Notes: generated by a model not told the origin, from the letters alone. Shown: positions 1-8,409, counted from the first letter of the stretch. The stretch: 33,929 bases of DNA from a bacterium (GCA_024223715.1 JAAEOA010000354.1:1-33929); one strand, 5' to 3'. A program made the numbers and translations.

Positions 1-1
1 C

Positions 2-1912
2 CACAGCCGGATCATTAGTCTGGCTCTAATGCTCATCTTCGCTCTTTCTTCAACCCTTGCTTTGGCCGGTTACGAACCGGATCCATCGGTCCCCCGTTCG
101 GAAATTCCCGAGAAATACCAATGGAGTAAAACGGACCTTTACCCGAACATGCAAGCTTGGGAAGTAGAATTAGCTGCCTTGAATGAGGACATTCCCAAAT
201 TGAAACGATTCCAGGGTCGCCTGGGAGAATCTCCAGAAATCCTTCTGCAAGCCAATCAGGAAGTCTACTCTCTTGTAGACCGTTTTTCACGTTTACGCAC
301 TTATTCATCCGCTCTTTTCGATGTGGACATGGGCAATAGCGACTACCGCCAAATGAGCGGCAAAGTCAGTCTTCTGGGTCCCGTCTTTGGAGAAGCCACC
401 AGTTGGATGGAACCTGAATTGCTTAGTATTGATAAGGCGACCATCATAGGCTGGATGGCAGAAAATAAAGAACTAGCTCAATTCGAATATGAATTCAGTG
501 AATTATGGCGTCAGCAGGAACACACCCTCACCGCCCCTGAAGAACGCATTCTGGCCATGGGCGGAAGTCTTGGTGGAGTTCCTGGTGAAGTCAGCGAAAC
601 TCTGCTTTCGGTTGATGTGAAATTCGATAGCATTGTAGACGAGAATGGCGATACCATTCCCGTGACCCTCAGTGGCTGGTCGGGCTTGCGATCCAGCGAG
701 GTTTACAATGTCCGGGCCCAGGCCACCCGGGTCTTTTTTGGTGGTTTACGCAAGTATGAAAACACTTTCGCCGCCCTTCTCGATGGTGTGGTTAAATCTC
801 ACATCCTGAATAAAGATGCCCGAGGCTATGACAGCTGTCTCGAAGCCTCTCTGAGCCCCGATAACATATCCACCGATGCCTACCGAATGCTGGTTTCCAC
901 GGTTCGTGAGAACCTTCCCCGGACCATGCATAAGTACATCGAGTTGCGACAAAAAGTTATGGATGTTGATGGTCCCATGACCTTCCCCAACCTGAACAAC
1001 GCCATGATTCCCGGTCTGGATGTGGAATACACCTACGACGAAGGCCGTGAGCTTATAACCAAAGCCCTCAAGCCTCTGGGAAAAGAATACGTAGCTTATC
1101 TGAAAGAAGGAATGGACCCGGCCAACGGTTGGATCGATGTTTATCCCAACGCCAACAAACGCAGTGGAGCCTACAGCAATGGCAGCCTGGCCGCCGGCTT
1201 GCATCCCTACGTTTTACACAACTTCGACAACAGCCTCGATGCCGTTTCCACAACTGCCCATGAATTTGGCCACGCGTTGCACTCCGTGTATGCGTCCAAA
1301 ACTCAGCCGCCCCAATACCGAGGCTACACAACCTTCCTGGCTGAAATTGCATCAACCTGTAACGAAGCCCTGTTGACCAACTACATGCTCGAAGAAGCCG
1401 ATGATGTGGACACCAAACTCATGCTGCTTAATCAGCGCTTGGAAAGCCTGCGGACCACGCTGTTCCGTCAGACTTTGTTTGCCGATTTTGAACTGCGATT
1501 CCATGAACATGCCGAAGAAGGCAATCCTTTGACCGCCAGCTTCCTCAATGAGCTATACGGAAACATGATTGCTGAGTACTACGGTCCCGGTTTTAAACTG
1601 GGCCCTGACGATGAATGCGAATGGATCTTCATTCCCCACTTCTATTACAATTTTTACGTGTTCACTTATGCCACCGGTATTACCAGTGGTGTGGCACTGG
1701 CCGATCTGATTGAAGAAGATGGGAAAAAAGCAGCTGAACGATATCTGGAAAATATGCTTTCTGCCGGAAGCTCTGCCCCTCCGCTGGATATTCTGAGCAG
1801 TGCCGGAGTTGATCTGGAAAAGCCGGATCCAATCTTGGCAGCTATGGATATGTTCGAAAAGACTGTTAAAGAGTTTGATAAACTCTGGACCAAAAAATAC
1901 GGTAATAAATAA
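2..1912 (+). CDS. pepF: Oligoendopeptidase F, M3 family, exported (5' end cut by window edge)
   Basis: Zinc metallopeptidase of the M3 family that cleaves short peptides. The HEFGH zinc site is at about residues 411-415 counted from the ATG at 29, and the downstream EIAST-x-NE stretch carries the third zinc-ligand glutamate. The N-terminal half matches the oligopeptidase F helical domain, and the 627-residue length is normal for PepF. The frame is open to base 2 with no start codon. The residues before the ATG at 29 (HSRIISLAL) look like the n-region of a signal peptide whose hydrophobic core and ALA cleavage site follow, so the true start is probably left of the window. Most characterised PepF proteins are cytoplasmic, so an export signal is notable and suggests digestion of external or periplasmic peptides. 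A strong terminator follows. Confidence 0.9.
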   Translation, partial: HSRIISLALMLIFALSSTLALAGYEPDPSVPRSEIPEKYQWSKTDLYPNMQAWEVELAALNEDIPKLKRFQGRLGESPEILLQANQEVYSLVDRFSRLRTYSSALFDVDMGNSDYRQMSGKVSLLGPVFGEATSWMEPELLSIDKATIIGWMAENKELAQFEYEFSELWRQQEHTLTAPEERILAMGGSLGGVPGEVSETLLSVDVKFDSIVDENGDTIPVTLSGWSGLRSSEVYNVRAQATRVFFGGLRKYENTFAALLDGVVKSHILNKDARGYDSCLEASLSPDNISTDAYRMLVSTVRENLPRTMHKYIELRQKVMDVDGPMTFPNLNNAMIPGLDVEYTYDEGRELITKALKPLGKEYVAYLKEGMDPANGWIDVYPNANKRSGAYSNGSLAAGLHPYVLHNFDNSLDAVSTTAHEFGHALHSVYASKTQPPQYRGYTTFLAEIASTCNEALLTNYMLEEADDVDTKLMLLNQRLESLRTTLFRQTLFADFELRFHEHAEEGNPLTASFLNELYGNMIAEYYGPGFKLGPDDECEWIFIPHFYYNFYVFTYATGITSGVALADLIEEDGKKAAERYLENMLSAGSSAPPLDILSSAGVDLEKPDPILAAMDMFEKTVKEFDKLWTKKYGNK

Positions 1913-1938
1913 GCAGCCATAGCTGAGCAAAAAGACAA

Positions 1939-1968
1939 GGGGCGCCGAATTGCCGGCGCCCCTTTTTT
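1939..1968 (+). terminator. Intrinsic terminator after pepF
   Basis: A 9-bp GC-only stem (GGGGCGCCG with CGGCGCCCC) and a 6-nt loop, followed by six T. It lies 26 bases past the pepF stop and just before the convergent flagellin stop. Upstream A residues could let it also work for flagellin on the minus strand. Confidence 0.9.
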
Positions 1969-1983
1969 GTTCGTTGTGGGAAA

Positions 1984-2823
1984 TTATTTGAGTAGGTTCA
2001 GCGCCGTTCCCGCCAATCCCCGAGACTGAATCTGCACCGAAGTGCTCATCTGATTGAGAATTTGCTGGCTAGCCATTCGAGATGCCTCAACCGCAATATC
2101 AGCATCGACAATTCGAGACTGGGCGGCATGTGTATTCTCGGCGGTTATCGCCAGACTGTGCTGAGCACTAACCAAACGGTTGCTGAAACCGCCAAACTCT
2201 GATCTTTTTGAACTGATCATGTCCAAAGCGGCATCGATATCGTCAAAAGCACTGCGGGCGGCACTGCCATCAGCCCCACTTACAGAGGTTGCATCCAGCC
2301 CCAGGCTGGTGGCATCCATGCTTTCCGAAAGATCAAGACTCAGAACATCGGGCGATCCATTGCTACTGGTACCAGTGGCAATGTCCATGCTTCCAGCTGA
2401 CCCATCCAACAACTTGTTGCCATTGAATTCAGTTGAATCGGCAATGCGTGTCACTTCGGCCTTCAGACTGTCAAATTCAGCCTGAACAGCATCGCGTTGG
2501 CCGGAACTCAGCGTTCCGTTGGCCGCAGTCATCGCCAGTTCGCGCATGCGCAATAAATTGTCCGATGATTGATCCAAGGCACCATCGGCTACCTGGGTTA
2601 AGGAGAGGCCGTCATAGACGTTCTCCATGCCCTGTTCAAGCCCTTTGAGGGCTTCTCCCATCTGCTGGGCGATGGCCAGACCAGCTGCGTCATCGGCCGC
2701 ACGGTTGATTCTCTTGCCACTACTCAGCTTTTCCATCGTCTTTTGCAGGTTATTTTGGTTCTTTTGCGAATTTCGCAAAGAAGACAACGTGCTTTGACTC
2801 GGTGAATTCACACGAAAGCTCAT
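1984..2823 (-). CDS. Flagellin, short form
   Basis: Structural subunit of the flagellar filament. The N-terminal helix region (SLRNSQKNQNNLQKTMEKLS followed by SGKRINRAADDAAGLAI) and the C-terminal region (EASRMASQQILNQ up to LNLLK) are the conserved D0/D1 halves that pair in the filament. Between them lies only a short Ser/Gly/Asp-rich segment (about residues 140-190). At 279 residues it is shorter than most flagellins and essentially lacks the exposed D2/D3 domains. The start is supported by AAAGGA 7 bases upstream. The gene has its own sigma-28 promoter and a structured leader of about 107 bases. No other flagellar gene is in the window. It would be exported by the flagellar type III apparatus, so no signal peptide is expected. 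Confidence 0.95.
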   Translation of the reverse strand: MSFRVNSPSQSTLSSLRNSQKNQNNLQKTMEKLSSGKRINRAADDAAGLAIAQQMGEALKGLEQGMENVYDGLSLTQVADGALDQSSDNLLRMRELAMTAANGTLSSGQRDAVQAEFDSLKAEVTRIADSTEFNGNKLLDGSAGSMDIATGTSSNGSPDVLSLDLSESMDATSLGLDATSVSGADGSAARSAFDDIDAALDMISSKRSEFGGFSNRLVSAQHSLAITAENTHAAQSRIVDADIAVEASRMASQQILNQMSTSVQIQSRGLAGTALNLLK

Positions 2824-2831
2824 GTTAACAA

Positions 2832-2871
2832 TCCTTTTGTGTCACCCGTAAATCCATTTGCGGACGGTGAC
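2832..2871 (-). promoter_or_regulatory. Flagellin 5' leader with hairpin and two GGA motifs (CsrA-like target)
   Basis: On the minus strand the arms GTCACCGT and ACGGGTGAC (one bulged G) form a hairpin at 2841-2871 whose loop contains ATGGA (2853-2857). A second AAGGA (2832-2836) is the ribosome-binding site itself. Paired GGA sites, one in a hairpin loop and one covering the Shine-Dalgarno, are the known arrangement of CsrA-repressed leaders such as Bacillus hag. A smaller hairpin (CCCTG/CAGGG) lies at 2879-2891. CsrA control is inference. Confidence 0.45.
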
Positions 2872-2936
2872 GGCCCTACCCTGTGCCAGGGAGACCACCA
2901 ACCTGAGACGAAGGTATTTTTCGCCTCATAAACCTG

Positions 2937-2963
2937 TTATCGGCAAGCCGAAGGAAAACTTGA
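2937..2963 (-). promoter_or_regulatory. Sigma-28 (FliA/SigD) promoter of flagellin
   Basis: On the minus strand TCAAGTTT (2963-2956), 11 bases, then GCCGATAA (2944-2937). The -10 element and the spacing match the sigma-28 consensus TAAAGTTT-N11-GCCGATAA exactly, and the -35 differs at one base. The expected start is near 2930, giving a leader of about 107 bases. Confidence 0.9.
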
Positions 2964-3012
2964 GTAGTTTTTGAAAAAAAATTGGAAATAGCAAAAAAAA
3001 AGTAAAAAGGCA

Positions 3013-3057
3013 CAAAAAAACCGGACACGATACACAAAATTGTATCAGACAGCCCGG
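3013..3057 (-). terminator. Probable intrinsic terminator after tRNA-Lys
   Basis: On the minus strand, CCGG-bounded imperfect stem with an inner perfect arm pair TGATACA-region (GATACA 3029-3034 with TGTATC 3041-3046) followed by seven T. It separates the tRNA from the flagellin promoter. Confidence 0.6.
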
Positions 3058-3089
3058 ATAGTACAAAATATTCCATTGCGGCGGTGAAT

Positions 3090-3165
3090 TGGTAGGCCAC
3101 CCAGGACTTGAACCTGGCACAACCTCCTTAAAAGGGAGATGCTCTACCTGATGAGCTAGTGGCCC
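3090..3165 (-). tRNA. tRNA-Lys (anticodon TTT)
   Basis: Full cloverleaf of 76 bases: acceptor GGGCCAC pairs with GTGGCCT (G1:U72 wobble), D-arm GCTC/GAGC, anticodon stem TCTCC/GGAGG with loop CTTTTAA reading TTT, T-arm CCAGG-TTCAAGT-CCTGG, discriminator A and an encoded CCA. It stands alone, with its own promoter upstream and a terminator downstream. Confidence 0.97.
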
Positions 3166-3201
3166 ACCGTAATCCGCAATCACGTTCCCGTGACGGACAG
3201 C

Positions 3202-3230
3202 AATATATGCCGAAGCAGGGGTGCTGTCAA
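3202..3230 (-). promoter_or_regulatory. Sigma-70-type promoter of tRNA-Lys
   Basis: On the minus strand TTGACA (3230-3225), 17 bases, TATATT (3207-3202): a perfect -35, optimal spacing and a -10 with five of six matches. The expected start near 3195 lies about 30 bases before the mature tRNA. Confidence 0.85.
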
Positions 3231-3277
3231 AAAAACAATGCGTCCTTTTTTGAAAATATCTCAAATTGGTATTTAAC

Positions 3278-3315
3278 GGGGCTCAGATGCAGTATTTAAC
3301 CTTCAAATGAGCCCC
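3278..3315 (-). terminator. Inverted repeat after purA
   Basis: Perfect 8-bp arms GGGGCTCA (3278-3285) and TGAGCCCC (3308-3315) around a 22-base loop, starting 19 bases past the purA stop. There is no clear T-run, so it may be a weak terminator or an mRNA 3'-end stabiliser rather than a classical terminator. Confidence 0.5.
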
Positions 3316-3333
3316 AATTCACCAGAAAAAGGA

Positions 3334-4641
3334 CTAAGTGGTTACGCCGGTTTCCGTCCAGATCATTTGTTCCCGGTCCTGGCCCACGCTGACCCCAACA
3401 ATGAGGCAACCGAGCTCCGCTTCCAGGAATTCCAGATATTTTCGGGCCGCTGCAGGCAAATCAGTCAAACGTCTGCATTCTGTTGTGGGTTTCAACCACC
3501 CTTTGAATTCTTTGTAAACGGGACGACAGCGGGGCAGGATGTTTCCGTCGACAGGGTAAAACTCAAGAGGCTCGTCGTCCACTTCGTAACCAACAGCCAC
3601 TTTAATGGTTTCCAGATCGTCGAGAACATCCAACTTGGTGATGATCGCACCAGTCAGACCGTTGATATCGGCTGAATAACGGGCAGCAACCATATCGAAC
3701 CAGCCACAACGACGGGCCCGGCCGGTAGTGGCCCCGTATTCGCCCCCGGCTTCACGCAGTTCATTGCCTTGTTCTCCCAGAAGCTCGGTTGGGAACGGTC
3801 CATTACCAACCCTGGTTAGATAGGCTTTGAAAATACCATTAATTTCGCTGATGCTTCTTGGCGAGAGCGTGGAGCCGGTCATGGCCCCGCCAATGGTGCT
3901 GTTGCTGCTTGTAACGAATGGGTAGGTACCATGGTCAATATCCAGCAAAGTTCCCTGAGCGCCTTCCAAAAGCACTTTTTCGGTTCCCTGACGCACACCC
4001 TTCAGAGCCTCGTAAGGGTTCACAATCATTGGGGCGAGAAATTGGGCTAATACCACCAATTCTTCTGCCAGAACACGACTGGCCAAAGGCTCGGCATCGT
4101 AAGTGGTGCTGAGTACCTCGTTGGCCGACAAAATCATTTCGATGACTTTCCGTTCCAAATTTTCAGCAGGTAACTGCAGGTCCCCCATCCTCATGCCTGT
4201 GCGTTGGATTTTGTCCAAATAAGCCGGGCCAATACCCCGCCCGGTGGTGCCAATGCTTTTGCGTTTGCGTTTTTCTTCCTTGAGCTCGTCGAGGCGCTTG
4301 TGGTAGGGCATCAGCAGGGCTGCTGTGGAAGATATATAAATGCGGTCACGCACATCAATACCCTTTTGTTCCAGAGCCAGGATTTCATCCCGTAAGCTCC
4401 AGGGGTCAATGACCATGCCACCACCGAGTAAGCACTTAACACCATCGTGAAGTGCCCCGGATGGGACCAAATGCAGAACGTGTTTATCTGGACCAATATG
4501 AATTGTATGTCCAGCGTTGGCTCCACCCTGATATCGCAACACCCAATCGACGTCACGGCTGAGGGTATCGACAATTTTTCCTTTGCCTTCATCGCCCCAT
4601 TGTCCACCAATGACTACTCTGTTTTCCACTTTACTCTCCAT
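3334..4641 (-). CDS. purA: Adenylosuccinate synthetase
   Basis: Joins IMP and aspartate with GTP to make adenylosuccinate, the first committed step to AMP in the cytoplasm. The GTP-binding N-terminus (QWGDEGKGK, then GANAGHTI), the IMP-loop TTGRGIGPAY, GTLLDIDHGTYPFVTSSN and the C-terminal GVSVGQDREQ are all present. The frame is open to a GTG at 4761, but that extension is unlike the family and reads through the upstream terminator. The ATG at 4641 (435 residues) or at 4650 (438) fits the usual 430 or so. Neither has a clear Shine-Dalgarno, so the exact start is unsure. No canonical promoter is evident upstream. It appears monocistronic. Confidence 0.96.
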   Translation of the reverse strand: MESKVENRVVIGGQWGDEGKGKIVDTLSRDVDWVLRYQGGANAGHTIHIGPDKHVLHLVPSGALHDGVKCLLGGGMVIDPWSLRDEILALEQKGIDVRDRIYISSTAALLMPYHKRLDELKEEKRKRKSIGTTGRGIGPAYLDKIQRTGMRMGDLQLPAENLERKVIEMILSANEVLSTTYDAEPLASRVLAEELVVLAQFLAPMIVNPYEALKGVRQGTEKVLLEGAQGTLLDIDHGTYPFVTSSNSTIGGAMTGSTLSPRSISEINGIFKAYLTRVGNGPFPTELLGEQGNELREAGGEYGATTGRARRCGWFDMVAARYSADINGLTGAIITKLDVLDDLETIKVAVGYEVDDEPLEFYPVDGNILPRCRPVYKEFKGWLKPTTECRRLTDLPAAARKYLEFLEAELGCLIVGVSVGQDREQMIWTETGVTT

Positions 4642-4723
4642 CGTTTGCATTGGCGCTGGAACCGAAACCCGATTCAGATTCAGGTCAGGTTCAATCTGAG
4701 GCGCCATTGCGATAATTCCGGCC

Positions 4724-4745
4724 AAAAAAAAACCCGATGGCCGGG
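4724..4745 (-). terminator. Likely terminator of the temptin-like gene
   Basis: On the minus strand CCCG-GCCAT-CGGG followed by nine T (plus-strand A-run at 4724-4732). The stem is short but all GC and the T-run is long. It lies 31 bases past the stop of the small exported protein gene and inside any GTG-started purA, which argues against that longer purA. Confidence 0.55.
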
Positions 4746-4776
4746 ACGAGATCTTAGCCACAGTATCGCTCGGACC

Positions 4777-5220
4777 TTAATTCCCGTCAAACATTGCTTT
4801 CAAAGCATCCCAGGTTTTTTCATCCACAAGGTCGGCCGAACCACAGTTGTCCACCACTCCCGGGTTACCGGATTGTTCTTCTACATTACCATCGGCCTGC
4901 CCGTCACCGTCACTGTCGCCCACTTCGACACCGTTCAAACAACTGTCGCCGTCGGAATTTAATTGGGCCAAATTGGAGTCCCAGACCCGGCCGTTTTCAA
5001 GGAAATCGATTCCAAAGGGATTAAGTTCAGCGTCTCCTGGGGAAGGGGATTCCTGAGTGTGACACGCCAGACAAAGATTAGGTGAGGCCAATGGAAGCTG
5101 AAGCATGTCCAAGTCTGTCGCAAAAGAAGATGAACCGGAAAACAAAAGGCACAAAACACCAAAGCCTGCGGTGGTGTACCGCAGGAGGCGCTGGGACCAT
5201 GGGGATTGTTTTCTCGTCAT
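4777..5220 (-). CDS. Small exported protein with CXXCH and temptin-like Ca-binding segment
   Basis: 147 residues. A signal peptide (twin-Arg-free basic start, hydrophobic core at about 16-30, likely cleavage after SFA at 34) precedes CLACH (residues 50-54), which could bind heme c or supply disulfide cysteines. Then NPFGIDF, WDSNLAQL, and an Asp-rich stretch with two DGD repeats (about 89-108) resembling thrombospondin type 3 or EF-hand-like calcium loops. Further cysteines are at 94 and 126. This order (CxxCH, NPFG-x-DF, W-x-x-x-L, DSDGD) is that of the temptin-type Cys/Cys domain found in some exported bacterial proteins. Whether it binds heme is unknown. It has its own promoter and terminator. 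GGTGA upstream supports the ATG at 5220. Confidence 0.75.
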   Translation of the reverse strand: MTRKQSPWSQRLLRYTTAGFGVLCLLFSGSSSFATDLDMLQLPLASPNLCLACHTQESPSPGDAELNPFGIDFLENGRVWDSNLAQLNSDGDSCLNGVEVGDSDGDGQADGNVEEQSGNPGVVDNCGSADLVDEKTWDALKAMFDGN

Positions 5221-5277
5221 GCGTTCACCAGTGTCTATTGCGAAACCTTTCAGGCCTGATTATTTCAAAGGCCGATC

Positions 5278-5307
5278 ATTATACTCTGCCAGAGGCTCAG
5301 CCGTCAA
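5278..5307 (-). promoter_or_regulatory. Sigma-70-type promoter of the temptin-like gene
   Basis: On the minus strand TTGACG (5307-5302), 18 bases, TATAAT (5283-5278): a perfect -10 and five of six at -35. The expected start near 5271 gives a leader of about 50 bases. Confidence 0.8.
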
Positions 5308-5334
5308 ATCACCATAAGCGGCAACCCTTTAAAA

Positions 5335-5928
5335 CTATTCCTCAGGCTCATAAGCTTCAATTAGAGCTTCAACCCAGGCGTGCATTTCTTCTCTTCCCTG
5401 TTTTTTTACTGAGGAAGTCGGGAAAAAAGGAATTTCAGCACTCAAACCCAAGGTTTGAATGATTTCCTGATAATGCTCAGGCCGTGAATTGGTTCCAATT
5501 TTATCAATTTTTGTCGCTGCAATGGCATATGGATGCCCTGACTCAATAACCAATTGTGAAAACTCCAAATCTTCCTTTGTTGGCTTATGCCGGGAATCCA
5601 TCAAATGAAATACAGCCAGAGGCCTTTCGTGGTCCCGAAGGAACTTTTTAAAGAGTTCCTTCCACTGAGCTCGCATGACTTTGCTTACCTTGGCGAACCC
5701 ATAACCTGGCAAATCCACCAGATAATACCGTTCTTCAACCAGAAAATAATTTAAAAGTCTGGTTTTCCCAGGTTTGCCGCTGGTTTTTGCAATTTTATTT
5801 CGATCCAGGAAGTGATTAATGAGAGATGACTTCCCACAATTACTTCGCCCGATAAAAGCAAACTCCGGCAAAATGAGCTCGGGCCTGCCCTTCAGGTCGG
5901 GGCTACTGGTGATGAACTTGACCTCCAT
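5335..5928 (-). CDS. engB: Ribosome biogenesis GTPase EngB/YsxC
   Basis: GTPase needed for large-subunit ribosome assembly. It has the P-loop GRSNCGKSS (residues 27-35), the G2 threonine region (TSGKPGKTRLLNYF), G3 DLPGYGFAKV and G4 TKID, in the normal order, and the usual length of about 195. The start ATG at 5928 has AGGG just upstream and lies 5 bases past the lon stop, so it is co-transcribed with lon. The lon-engB order matches the lonA-ysxC arrangement of Bacillus. No convincing terminator was seen between its stop and the next promoter. Confidence 0.96.
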   Translation of the reverse strand: MEVKFITSSPDLKGRPELILPEFAFIGRSNCGKSSLINHFLDRNKIAKTSGKPGKTRLLNYFLVEERYYLVDLPGYGFAKVSKVMRAQWKELFKKFLRDHERPLAVFHLMDSRHKPTKEDLEFSQLVIESGHPYAIAATKIDKIGTNSRPEHYQEIIQTLGLSAEIPFFPTSSVKKQGREEMHAWVEALIEAYEPEE

Positions 5929-5933
5929 GAGCC

Positions 5934-8348
5934 CTACTTTCTCTTACCAGTGGTTTTGGTTTTTGCTCTGCTTTTTGTTATTGGGGCTTTTTTTCTGGTC
6001 CTCGGTTTTACAAGAGCCAAGTCCAGAACCTGAGCCATGTCACCAACCAAATGTACATTCAGTTTGTCTCTTACCTCGGGAGCCAACTCATTAAAATCCC
6101 GTTCATTATCCGCAGGGATGATGAGATGTTTGCTCCCGGCACGCAAAGCGGCCACAGCTTTTTCAGGAAGACCGCCAATGGGCAATACTTTGCCTCGCAA
6201 GGTAACTTCCCCGGTCATGGCCACATCAGTTCGCACGGGCACACCCTGCAAAAGGGAAATCATGGCCGTGGCCATGGCAATGCCAGCACTGGGACCATCT
6301 TTGGGTATGGCGCCTTCGGGAATATGAATGTGAATCTGGTTTTCCTTGAACCACTCCCCAGACATTTCGCGACACCAGCCTCTGGAATAACTCAGAGCCG
6401 TCTCTGCCGACTCTTTCATGACTTCTTTCAAATTACCCGTAATTGTAACTTTTCCGGTTCCAGGCACGGAAGCTACTTCCACTTCCAGAATCTCACCACC
6501 AGCCATGGTCCAGGCCAAGCCAATTACCACACCGATTTCGGGTTTCCTATCTACCTGGCGACGCCTGTATTTAGCAGACCCAAGGTAACTTTCCACCGTT
6601 TTACCAGTTACCGCCAAGGGGAAACGTCCGGTTTCGCTTTTCTTTTTGGCCACTTTTCGGCAAATTCCCGCAATTTCACGCTCCAGATTCCGAACCCCGG
6701 ATTCCCGCGTGTAATGGTCGATGATTTCCTGGAAGGCTGTTTTTTTGAAGCCGCCCTTCCATTGGTCCACACCGTTGCGTTTCATTTGGCGGGGTGCCAG
6801 AAACTTGCGGGCAATGACCATTTTTTCGTGTTCCAGATATCCCGGAATACGGATGATCTCCATGCGGTCCTCAAGGGCCGGCGGAATTGTGTGCAAACTG
6901 TTGGCTGTGGTAATGAACATGACATTGCTCAGATCAAATTCCACTTCCAGATAATGATCGCTAAAGCTTCCGTTCTGCTCCGGGTCCAGGACTTCCAGCA
7001 GAGCCGAAGCCGGGTCACCTCGGAAATCATTGCCCATTTTGTCGATTTCATCCAAAAGGAAAACCGGGTTTCGGGTACCGGCTTTGCGCAGGGATTCAAT
7101 AATGCGCCCCGGTTTGCTACCAATGTAGGTGCGCCGGTGACCTCGAATTTCCGCTTCATCGCGTACACCACCAAGGCTGATGCGTACAAACTCGCGGTTC
7201 ATGCTTTCGGCAATGCTACGACCCAAGCTGGTTTTACCCACACCCGGAGGCCCCACCAGACACAAAATAGTTCCTTGCATTTTTTTTGTCATTTTAAAGA
7301 CAGCCAAAAATTCCAGAATTCGCTCTTTTACTTTTTCCAGTCCGAAATGATCGGCATCCAGACGCTTTCTAACTTTTTTGGTATCGAGGCGGTCCTTACT
7401 TTTTTTGCTCCAGGGTAGGGCGAGCAAAGTATCCAGATAATTCCTCACCACAGCCGCTTCGGGACTCATGGGAGGCATTCTATCCAAACGTGACATTTCG
7501 CGTTTGGCAATATCCACTGCCTCGTCGCTCATGGAACTCTGCTCCACGCGCTTGGCGTAATCTTCAATTTCAGAATCATCGTCGCCAGAATAACCAAGCT
7601 CTTTTCGGATGGCCCGCAACTGTTCGTTCAGGTAGAAATCGCGCTGGTTCTTTTGAACCTGACTTTGAACTTCATGGTCAATGCGCTGTTCAATTTCTAG
7701 GATATCGAGTTCGTCGGCCAGAACCTGATTGATCTGTCGCAAACGCCGTTGCAGGCTGGGTTGTCCGAGCAACTCCTGCTTAACGGGCATTTTCCCAACA
7801 ATGTAGGCGCTGATTGAATCTGCCATACGGCCAATTTCATCCATGTTCAGAACCGACAGCAGAACTTCATCGGGCAAACGTTTGTTCAGACGGACATATT
7901 CCTTAAACCGTTGCTTTATGGATCGGCCCAGGGCTTCTGTTTCAGTATTGGTTGTCAAATCTTCAACAACAGGTTCGACAATAGCCCGGTGATATAAATC
8001 ACCGGCAATAACTTCGTAAGCGCTGACGCGAGCGACACCTTCAACAAGAATTTTCAAAGTATCATCCGGTGTGCGAATGATTTGCAAAACCTTAACCACG
8101 GTGCTGGCTGCATAAATTTCTTCGGGACCCGGATCCTCATTCTCGGCTTCCATTTGCGCAGCCACACACAGATATTTTTCCTGCTCCATGGCTGCCTCCA
8201 CAGCGGCAATGGAACGAGGTCGGCCCACCAGAAGTGGAGTTACCATATAAGGAAAAACAACAACATCGCGCAGGGGCAACAGAGGCAAACTACCTGGTAA
8301 AAGAAGGTCTTCTCCATCGCGTTCAACTATAAAATCCGTGGTGCTCAT
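5934..8348 (-). CDS. lon: ATP-dependent Lon protease
   Basis: Cytoplasmic AAA+ serine protease that degrades misfolded and regulatory proteins. The N-terminal substrate domain begins LPLLPLRDVVVFPYMV. The AAA module has Walker A GPPGVGKTS and Walker B FLLDEIDKMG, and the protease domain has the Ser-Lys dyad at S687 (KDGPSAG) and K730 (IGGLPEK), 43 apart as in E. coli. The tail is unusually Lys/Arg-rich (RTRKK to the end). The frame is open to 8453, but AAGGAG sits 5 bases before the ATG at 8348, giving 804 residues, which is the family length. A hairpin with a short T-run precedes it, so transcription from clpX may be attenuated. Confidence 0.97.
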   Translation of the reverse strand: MSTTDFIVERDGEDLLLPGSLPLLPLRDVVVFPYMVTPLLVGRPRSIAAVEAAMEQEKYLCVAAQMEAENEDPGPEEIYAASTVVKVLQIIRTPDDTLKILVEGVARVSAYEVIAGDLYHRAIVEPVVEDLTTNTETEALGRSIKQRFKEYVRLNKRLPDEVLLSVLNMDEIGRMADSISAYIVGKMPVKQELLGQPSLQRRLRQINQVLADELDILEIEQRIDHEVQSQVQKNQRDFYLNEQLRAIRKELGYSGDDDSEIEDYAKRVEQSSMSDEAVDIAKREMSRLDRMPPMSPEAAVVRNYLDTLLALPWSKKSKDRLDTKKVRKRLDADHFGLEKVKERILEFLAVFKMTKKMQGTILCLVGPPGVGKTSLGRSIAESMNREFVRISLGGVRDEAEIRGHRRTYIGSKPGRIIESLRKAGTRNPVFLLDEIDKMGNDFRGDPASALLEVLDPEQNGSFSDHYLEVEFDLSNVMFITTANSLHTIPPALEDRMEIIRIPGYLEHEKMVIARKFLAPRQMKRNGVDQWKGGFKKTAFQEIIDHYTRESGVRNLEREIAGICRKVAKKKSETGRFPLAVTGKTVESYLGSAKYRRRQVDRKPEIGVVIGLAWTMAGGEILEVEVASVPGTGKVTITGNLKEVMKESAETALSYSRGWCREMSGEWFKENQIHIHIPEGAIPKDGPSAGIAMATAMISLLQGVPVRTDVAMTGEVTLRGKVLPIGGLPEKAVAALRAGSKHLIIPADNERDFNELAPEVRDKLNVHLVGDMAQVLDLALVKPRTRKKAPITKSRAKTKTTGKRK

Positions 8349-8375
8349 GCCACTCCTTGAAATTGACTTGTTTTC

Positions 8376-8409
8376 AAAAATTGGGCGGACATCCTGCTGG
8401 AAGTCCGCC
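8376..8409 (-). terminator. Terminator-like hairpin between clpX and lon
   Basis: On the minus strand GGCGGAC (8409-8403) pairs with GTCCGCC (8390-8384), with inner CC/GG pairing, followed by CAA and five T (8380-8376). It stands 28 bases before the lon ATG. It could attenuate read-through so that lon is made at a lower level than clpX, or fold in the leader. No promoter fits between it and lon. Confidence 0.55.

Noticed and set aside
4642..4761. purA starting at GTG 4761
   Set aside because: It adds 40 residues absent from the family and would translate through the terminator of the upstream gene.
6051..7418. 455-residue plus-strand open frame
   Set aside because: It is antisense to lon, which has every family motif. 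The translation shows no domain or ribosome site and is a frame shadow.
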